A stretch of DNA of 64,000 nucleotides, taken from Anastrepha obliqua. Its lineage: Eukaryota; Arthropoda; Insecta; Diptera; Tephritidae. Within the stretch, counting starts at the first letter, position 1, and every line of letters starts with the position of its first letter. Below are positions 58,053 to 64,000 of this stretch, one piece after another. The notes below the pieces were generated by a model. It was not told the origin of the DNA. It worked only from the letters and a program-made list of their open reading frames with translations, and did no database searches. A program made the position numbers and the translations under genes. The stretch is from positions 74,464,001-74,528,000 of the forward strand of contig NC_072895.1 in the NCBI RefSeq assembly GCF_027943255.1, in the 5' to 3' direction.

Positions 58053-59502
58053 ACACGGCGGCGAGGAGCTGGTAAGGTGCATGCATCAGCTCCTATGCAG
58101 AATATGGTCGGATGAAAGCATGCCTGCCGATTGGAATTTAAGTGTGCTCTGCCCAATCCATAAGAAGGGTGATCCTGCAATTTGTGCCAATTACCGCGCG
58201 ATTAGTCTTCTAAATATCGCCTATAAGGTTCTAGCGAGCGTATTGTGTGAAAGGCTGAAGCCCACCGTCAACCAACTGATTGGACCTTATCAGTGTGGCT
58301 TCAGACCTGGAAAGTCTACCATCGACCAAATATTCACAATACGCCAAATCTTGGAAAAGACCCATGAAAGGAAAATCGACACACACCATCTTTTCGTCGA
58401 CTTCAAAGCTGCATTCGACAGTACGGAAAGGAGTTACCTGTATGCCGCGATGTCTGAATTTGGTATCCCCGCAAAACTAATACGGCTATGTAAGATGACG
58501 TTGCTCAACACCAGCAGCGCCGTCAGAATTGGGAAGGACCTCTCCGAGCCGTTTGATACCAAACGAGGTTTCAGACAGGGTGATTCGCTGTCGTGTGACT
58601 TCTTTAACCTAATGTTGGAGAGCATCGTACGAGCCGCAGAACTTAATCGCTCAGGCACAATTTTTTATAAGAGCGTACAATTGCTGGCGTATGCCGATGA
58701 TATTGACATCATCGGCCTTAACAACCGCGCTGTTAGTTCTGCCTTCTCCAAACTGGATAAAGAGGCAAAGCGAATGGGTCTGGTGGTGAACGAGGACAAA
58801 ACGAAGTACCTCCTGTCTTCAAACAAACAGTCGGCGCACTCGCGTATCGGCACCCACGTCACTGTAGACAGTTATAATTTTGAGGTTGTAAAAGACTTCG
58901 TGTATTTAGGAACCAGCATTAACAGCCTTGAAATCCAACGTAGAATCTCTCTTGCCAACAAGTGCTACTTTGGACTAAGTAGGCAATTGAGCAGTAAAGT
59001 CCTCTCTCGACGAACAAAACTAACACTCTACAAGACTCTCATCATGCCCGTCCTAACGTATGGCGCAGAAGCTTGGACGATGACAACATCCGATGAAGCG
59101 ACGCTTGGTGTGTTCGAGAGAAAGATTCTGCGTAAGATTTTTGGACCTTTGCACGTTGGCAACGGCGAATATCGTAGACGATGGAACGATGAGCTGTATG
59201 AGCTTTGCGACGACATAGACATAGCGCAGCGAATAAAGATCCAGCGGCTTCGTTGGCTGGGTCATGTCGTCCGAATGGATACAAACGTTCCGGCTTTGAA
59301 AGTATTCGATGCGGTACCAGCTGGTGGTAGCAGAGGAAGAGGAAGGCCTCCTCTGCGTTGGAAAGATCAGGTGGAGAAGGACTTGGCTTCACTTGGTGTG
59401 TCCAATTGGCGCCGGTTGGCACGAGAAAGAAACGACTGGCGCGCTTTATTAATCTCGGCCAAAATCGCGTAAGCGGTTAGCCCGCCAATTAAGAAGAAGA
59501 AG
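58053..59502 (+). mobile_element. 5'-truncated RTE LINE, youngest copy, 10-bp TSD
   Basis: Starts ACGGCGGCGAGGAGCTGG inside the RT N-terminus and ends CCGCCAATTAAGAAGAAGAAG. AATATCCATA flanks it (58043-58052 and 59503-59512). Its RT frame is unbroken, so this is the reference copy for the family, although 5' truncation removed the endonuclease. Confidence 0.95.
58081..59472 (+). pseudogene. RTE reverse transcriptase, 463-codon open frame, 5' truncated
   Basis: The open frame covers RT motifs in order: CPIHKKGDPAICANYRAISL, YQCGFRPGKSTIDQIF, FVDFKAAFDST (motif A), GFRQGDSLSCDFFNLMLE (motif B), YADDIDIIG (motif C, catalytic YADD), VNEDKTKYL (motif D) and FVYLGTSI (motif E). Then come the thumb and the RLRWLGHVVRMDTNVPALKV and GRPPLRWKDQVEKDL C-terminal region. 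The first Met (58081) is an internal Met, not the natural start. It lacks the endonuclease and any promoter, so I call it a pseudogene despite the intact frame. A small deletion at GTSINSLEIQ removes residues present in the 41 kb copy (NTDNNVS). Confidence 0.93.
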
Positions 59503-59512
59503 AATATCCATA

Positions 59513-60566
59513 TACATATATCATATAAGCATATCAATCGCACTCTGTCGAAAGCATCGATCTTGGTATTCCTAGGACTACTTTGCCACATAGTTCCTCA
59601 ACATTTTCGAAATATTTAAATAAAACAGAACCTAATCAGGGTGTCGCAGCATTGTAAGCATACGTGAGCAAATAAATTCTCCATTTTATATAATTGTTAG
59701 CAAGGTTAGAAGTGTTAAAAAGGACAAAACTCGAGATACACATATATTTATATCTATGAACAATTTTTTTCCCTACGTTTTTTAGATACAATTTAAATAC
59801 TAACAAAACATGAAATACAGTTTTATTTTGAAGATAGAGTTTGTATTCGTAATTTAAGTTTTTAAAAGGAAATTTGTTGTGAAAAAGCTTTCATTTACAA
59901 ATCTCTATAGCATTGTGTTGCAAAGCATGTAAAAGTCATCACATGCTGTCGTTGATACCTGTCAAAGCTGTGTTCACCTTTACCATATTTGCACAGTAAA
60001 AATGGAATGTAAATTAAATAATGAAAATCTCAGTGGGCGTTCATGGCATGACCAAAGTTAACAATAAGGAGCCAATAGAATAAATAAAATGGCCATAAGG
60101 AAGCTGTTACACCGAGAATGAGCAGCAAACGTCTGTGAGTTAGAAATAATATTTGCAAATAATAAATTTATGATATTTACTCAGAGAAAATATTATTACG
60201 GCTTGTTAAATATGGCCTGTTGCTCTGGATATAGTTTAGATTATTCAGCCATATTCGGTTTTATTTTCAACTCAGCTATTAAATTTAAGTAAGTATATTT
60301 CAGTAGATGAACTGAAAGGAAGTAATGAATATAATACCTTCAAAGACATCCTCAAGTGCACAAATTTTGCCACTTGGCGCATGCTAAAAAACCTACAGAG
60401 AAGTCTGATTTTCAAAAGGAAGTGGTAATAAAGTTTTTTAGAAAAATTCCTAACATAATCGATTGAAAAGTAGTTGCAAAGATACAAAACTCTGCGGTGT
60501 TTGTCATAAAAGTTAGAAAGTGGGAAGGAAATTATGGGGCTCGGTTGATATCATCACTCAAGACCG
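59513..60566. other. AT-rich spacer
   Basis: No gene or element recognised. Confidence 0.45.
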
Positions 60567-60690
60567 ATTGCTGTTGTTGTTGTAGCAGCATAAACATTCC
60601 CCATATTTACATCGGGAATTGCTGCTGGAGTGACAGTCCTTGGCCGGATATAAATCCGGGTCGTTTCGGTAACGTAGAACCGACTGTCGC
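60567..60690 (+). repeat. Dispersed repeat 'AACGTAGAACCG' family, copy 3
   Basis: The best-preserved copy: TTGTTGTTGTAGCAGCATAA, GGGAATTGCTGCTGGAGTG, CCTTGGCCGGATATAAATCC and CGGTAACGTAGAACCGACTG. It immediately precedes LINE endonuclease sequence. Confidence 0.65.
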
Positions 60691-60696
60691 GGAAAC

Positions 60697-60935
60697 CGAT
60701 TGCTGATGGGCTGCGATGACAACGTCATACATGAGGTTTGGGGCAGTTCGGAAACGAATGATAAAGGTGAGTCTTTGTTTGATTTCATATTAAACACCAA
60801 TCTTGACATACGTAACGTAGGGACCAATCCAACCTTCTCTTTTTCGAGCTCGGACATATTCAACGGAGTAGCCCGGTCTAAACTTAAATATATTAATAAA
60901 ACCGTAACGTCAAGTAAATACTTAGATGAGAACTA
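60697..60935 (+). pseudogene. LINE ORF2 endonuclease fragment
   Basis: LMGCDDNVIHEVWGSSETND followed by KGESLFDFILNTNLDI and NVGTNPTF matches the apurinic-endonuclease domain of jockey/I-type LINEs, where the catalytic signature is D(A/x)NxxHxxWGS. It is about 60 residues of the domain and lacks the flanking RT. It then drifts into unrelated residues before a stop at 60935. Confidence 0.75.
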
Positions 60936-61032
60936 AGAGCTTTCGAAGTTTCGTTGATGAAAGGATTTGAAGTTTCATGTCATGCAAAACCACTTATTAT
61001 ACCTATTGGAATGAAGATTTAAGTCTGTTTAG

Positions 61033-63480
61033 GGAGGTTAAGTTAGGTTGACCTGGCTGGCTGAAAGCCATCACATAGAGCTATTGGTCCTTAGGGGTAC
61101 CAGATGGAGCTTGACTCTTAAGTTTCGTTGTAGTAGGCTTCTTGTAATAAGCTTGCACCTTTTACGAATCCAAGTAAGCTCTCAAGCTCTAACCCCGAGA
61201 GACATTCTAGCCCCTCATATTGTAGAGCTCCTAAACAATTCATTCGGGTTCTAGCTAATGCAGGGTAAGATCATGGAAGGTGTTTAAGAATTTCCCTCCC
61301 TTCTAGTTCATTGCAAAATCTGTAGCTATAATTGTTTGCAATTCCCAATTTGCATGCGTGTGCCGCTAAAAAATTGTGGCCTGTCAGTATACCCACGTTA
61401 GTTCTGCTTTCCATTCTACACAGGGCTAGTACGAACCTGGCGGTCTTATCTGTATTCTGTGTACACATGATTTTCGCGGTTCTACAAGTGGCTAGATTAT
61501 TCCACCTCCTGTCTATCCGTGTATTCATGTCCGCAGCGATGTCATTGTATACCGTATTTGAAAGTTTCAGTATGTAGTTTTCTCTTTCGAATTGTATTTA
61601 AACATCCCTTTCGGCAATCTCATCTACAATTTCGTTTCCTGCAATGCCCTTGCCTCCGGGTACCCATTAGATGTGTAACCGTCTGTCCGCGGTTAGTCTC
61701 TCTATAGCTTCCCTGGTCCTAAGAACGTTTTTGGATGAAATTTCATATGAGTTCATTGCCTTTATTGTCGTTTGACTGTCAACGTATATATTATATTTAT
61801 GTTGGAGTCGCTCGATGTCCTTGCTAGTGTTATTTATGCAGCCTTACCTTCCGCAAAGACTTCTGCTTGAAAAATACTGCAATGGTCAGGTAGCCTAATT
61901 GGCCGTCTGATGCCCAGTTCTGCAGAATAAATCCCTGCACCTACTCCGTCTATCATTTTCGAGCCGTCGGTAAATATGTTAAGCCCTAATCTCACTCGCA
62001 GCATTCTTTTACATCCATATAGTGCATTTCTGACCTTTTTCTTCCTCTCCAATATATTGTGCTTCCAACCTACTTTGCGTGGTCTTTAAGAGCCAGTTCT
62101 ATGCCGTTTAGCTTCGGGGAGCTCCAATTTGGGATATTGCACCTTCTAGTAAAAAGTAGCATATCCGTTTTATCGGCGTTTATCCCCAAATCTGTCTGAG
62201 TTGCCCGTTGACGCACTGTTGCGAGTGAACTATTCATTATGTCGCTCACGGTATCTAGGTATTTGTCTGTCACTACTATGGCTATGCCATCTGCATATGC
62301 TATTAGTTTAGATGCAGTGCCTTCAAATTTCGTTAGTAGCTCATTAGCTTCGTGTAACCGGAGAAGTGGCGATAGAACGCCACCTTATGGCGTACCGTCA
62401 CTTGCTAGTTTAGTGAGTTTAGCTTCGTTCTATCCCGCTTGTATTATTCTACAAACTAAAAGGTTCTTTATCCATGAATAAACAGCGGGTTCTGTATTTG
62501 TTGTATCTAAGCCCCTTAGAATGCCTTCCCTCCACACATTGTTGAATGCACCACTAATGTCTAGAAATACTCCGTATTTCTCGTATTCCTTGTACTCTAG
62601 AGCTTTCTCTATAACTAACACTAGAGACTGTAACACAGTTTCTGTGGATCTGCCCTTAGTATTTGCGTATTGTGCCTTAAAGGTAAAGGATTTTCTCAAG
62701 CGTTTTCAGGAGGAATGAGGTCATACTGATTAGCCTATATTCCTTTGAGAGTATGGTTTTGCTTTTACCCGCTTTCGGTATAAACACAACGCTTGCTTCT
62801 CTCCAGAGTACTGACACATAGTTAAACTTCAGGTATCCTGTGTAAATCGCTTTTAGCCATGGTACCAACCTTTGGAGCATTTCTGGAAAAATTGCATCTA
62901 AACCCGGTGATTTAAATTAGCCAAAACTGCTTGCTGCCTACTCTATTTTTTGCGCTGTAATTAGGTCTTTCGGGATGTTTACTACGTTATTTCTAACAGG
63001 CTCCTGACTTAAGTAGTCTATGCATCCTGGAAAATGCGTACTGACTAGATCTAGTAGTGATTCTTCACAACTATCAGTCCAGTCCCTGTTGGATTTACGT
63101 ATTAAGTTGGGCATAGTCGGGTGTTTTGATAACAGTTTCCTGAGCCTAGCCGCTTCGTTTGTGCTTTCTATACTGTCACAGAAGTCTTTCCATGGCTCTC
63201 TCTTGGCTTTACGCGCCTCTTTCGTGTATGTTCTTCGTAGATCATTCTACTCTTCCCAGCAGAATTCATTATCGGCTACTCGAGCATGTTTATAGAATTC
63301 TATTACGCTGCGCCTTTTTTACCCCAGCTCCTTGCTCCCCCAAGCTGGCTTTGATCTGCGTTTTAAGAGTTCGGAAGTGCATGCTGCGTGATACCCATTG
63401 AGTACCCTTGTTATCGCTCTAACACTCGTTTCCAGTTCAACGCAGGAGCTGAATCTGCGAGGTCTCAATGGCTTTTGCAA
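61033..63480 (-). mobile_element. RNase-H LINE ORF2, long but decayed
   Basis: On the minus strand, from 63480 down: linker (WGSKELG, TYTKEARKAKREPWKDFCDS, LRKLLSKHPTMPNLI), RT (GYLKFNYVSVLWREASVVFI, IPKAGKS, SKEYRLISMTSF, FLDISGAFNN, NADKTDMLL), RNase H (NIFTDGSKMIDGVGAGIYSA, AEVFAEGKA) and the end (LTGHNFLAAHACKLGIAN). It is the same family as 21091-21926, about 2.45 kb. Stops and frameshifts separate all parts. The 3' end at 61033 is GGTTAAGTTAGGTTGACC. Confidence 0.88.
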
Positions 63481-63589
63481 TAGCAAATATGACGATTCAA
63501 ACGATTTGAAACTTTTTCGCAGTCGGATATATTCTTAATGCAGGAAGACTTGAATGCTAAACTGAAAAGAAACTATGTTCTAATACTAG

Positions 63590-64000
63590 TAAATGTGTTT
63601 ACTTGACGGGCAATGACATTGATGTCCTATCCTCCAAGCTAAACGACTACCTTGCCCGCCTTTCTCGTTTCTTCACTGCGAGGAACTTACAACTTTCCCC
63701 CACTAAATCCACGGCGACCCTTTTCACCACCTGGTCAAGCTACAACTTAAGGTAAAAGTCGATGACATACCAGTTCCGACGGTTGACAATCCAAAATACT
63801 GGGAGTTACCTTTGACAACTTGCTCTCCTTCTCAGCGCACACAACCGCTATTGCAACCAAAGTACAGAATCGCAACATGGCCCTCAAGTCGCTTACCGGC
63901 AGCACTTGGGGCAAAGGCAAGGAAATGTTGCTGTCGACTTTCAAGGCAATTGGCCGACCGGTTCTAAACTATGCTGCGCCTGTCTGGTCGCCTGGAACCA
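63590..64000 (+). pseudogene. LINE RT thumb region, runs off the window
   Basis: The plus strand reads SSKLNDYLARLSRFFTARNL, QLSPTKSTATLF, then (frameshift) KVKVDDIPVPTVDNPKY and SAHTTAIATKVQNRNMALKS, then LTGSTWGKGKEMLLSTFKAI and RPVLNYAAPVWSPGT. This is the RT thumb of another jockey/I-type LINE (the family has SPxKSTxTLFT and GxSWGxxKE). It is a distinct family from the neighbour at 61033. It continues beyond 64000. Confidence 0.8.

Noticed and set aside
58081..59472. Functional host reverse transcriptase gene
   Set aside because: The frame is intact but begins inside RT, lacks the endonuclease and promoter, and is bounded by a LINE-type target duplication.

Overview
The window looks like nuclear DNA from a higher (schizophoran) fly, most likely a tephritid fruit fly. 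The evidence is its AT-rich intron-like spacers, many (AT)n and CATA microsatellites, an Inr/intron architecture typical of flies, many mariner-family elements, RTE-type and RNase-H-bearing LINEs, a gypsy/errantivirus-type LTR, and about ten copies of a tRNA-derived SINE of the kind I recall from tephritid flanking sequences. The species call is inference. No bacterial, organellar or free viral sequence is apparent.

Only one host gene is well supported. Exon 1 (20308-20316, ATGGCCAAA followed by GTGAGT) can be joined in phase to exon 2 (37864-38292, after a good polypyrimidine-AG acceptor). Together they encode a 145-residue protein with a signal peptide and several basic cleavage-like sites. 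The implied intron is 17.5 kb and holds much of the window's transposon load.

Layout. 1-2.7 kb: RTE-type LINE remnant. 2.66-3.9 kb: a second RTE-like LINE with a perfect 12-bp target duplication. 4.8-5.5 kb: a TTAA-flanked MITE. 5.6-7.1 kb: LINE tail and a DD41D mariner. 7.4-12.2 kb: a hAT element with GC-rich ends carrying a transposase remnant, an (AACAT)n array, a roughly 380/760-bp higher-order tandem array and a 19-bp minisatellite. 13.5-14.8 kb: mariner copy A. 14.9-18.6 kb: SINE, LINE tail, and a gypsy-like 5' LTR and gag broken by a hAT MITE. 20.3-37.9 kb: the host intron, containing an internally deleted mariner split by an RNase-H LINE, RTE remnant, several mariner and DD41D fragments, SINEs, and a mariner split by a SINE. 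37.9-39 kb: host exon 2 and 3' UTR. 39.3-42.2 kb: mariner copy B, and a mariner split by a LINE. 43-50 kb: SINEs, a DD41D element, and mariner and maT fragments. 51.4 kb: a 197-bp near-perfect hairpin. 53-55 kb: SINE and RNase-H LINE. 56-59.5 kb: mariner copy C, a SINE, and the best RT reading frame (463 codons). 60.5-64 kb: endonuclease, RT and RNase-H remnants of LINEs.

The parts relate as a transposon graveyard with layered insertions. LINEs and SINEs carry target-site duplications that date nesting order, and mariners sit between TA dinucleotides. The SINE and the RTE LINE share a short 3' tail, which suggests the RTE machinery mobilised the SINE. All transposase and most RT frames are broken. 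The intact-looking ones (RT at 58081-59472; RNase H at 21105-21887) belong to 5'-truncated elements and are not functional genes.
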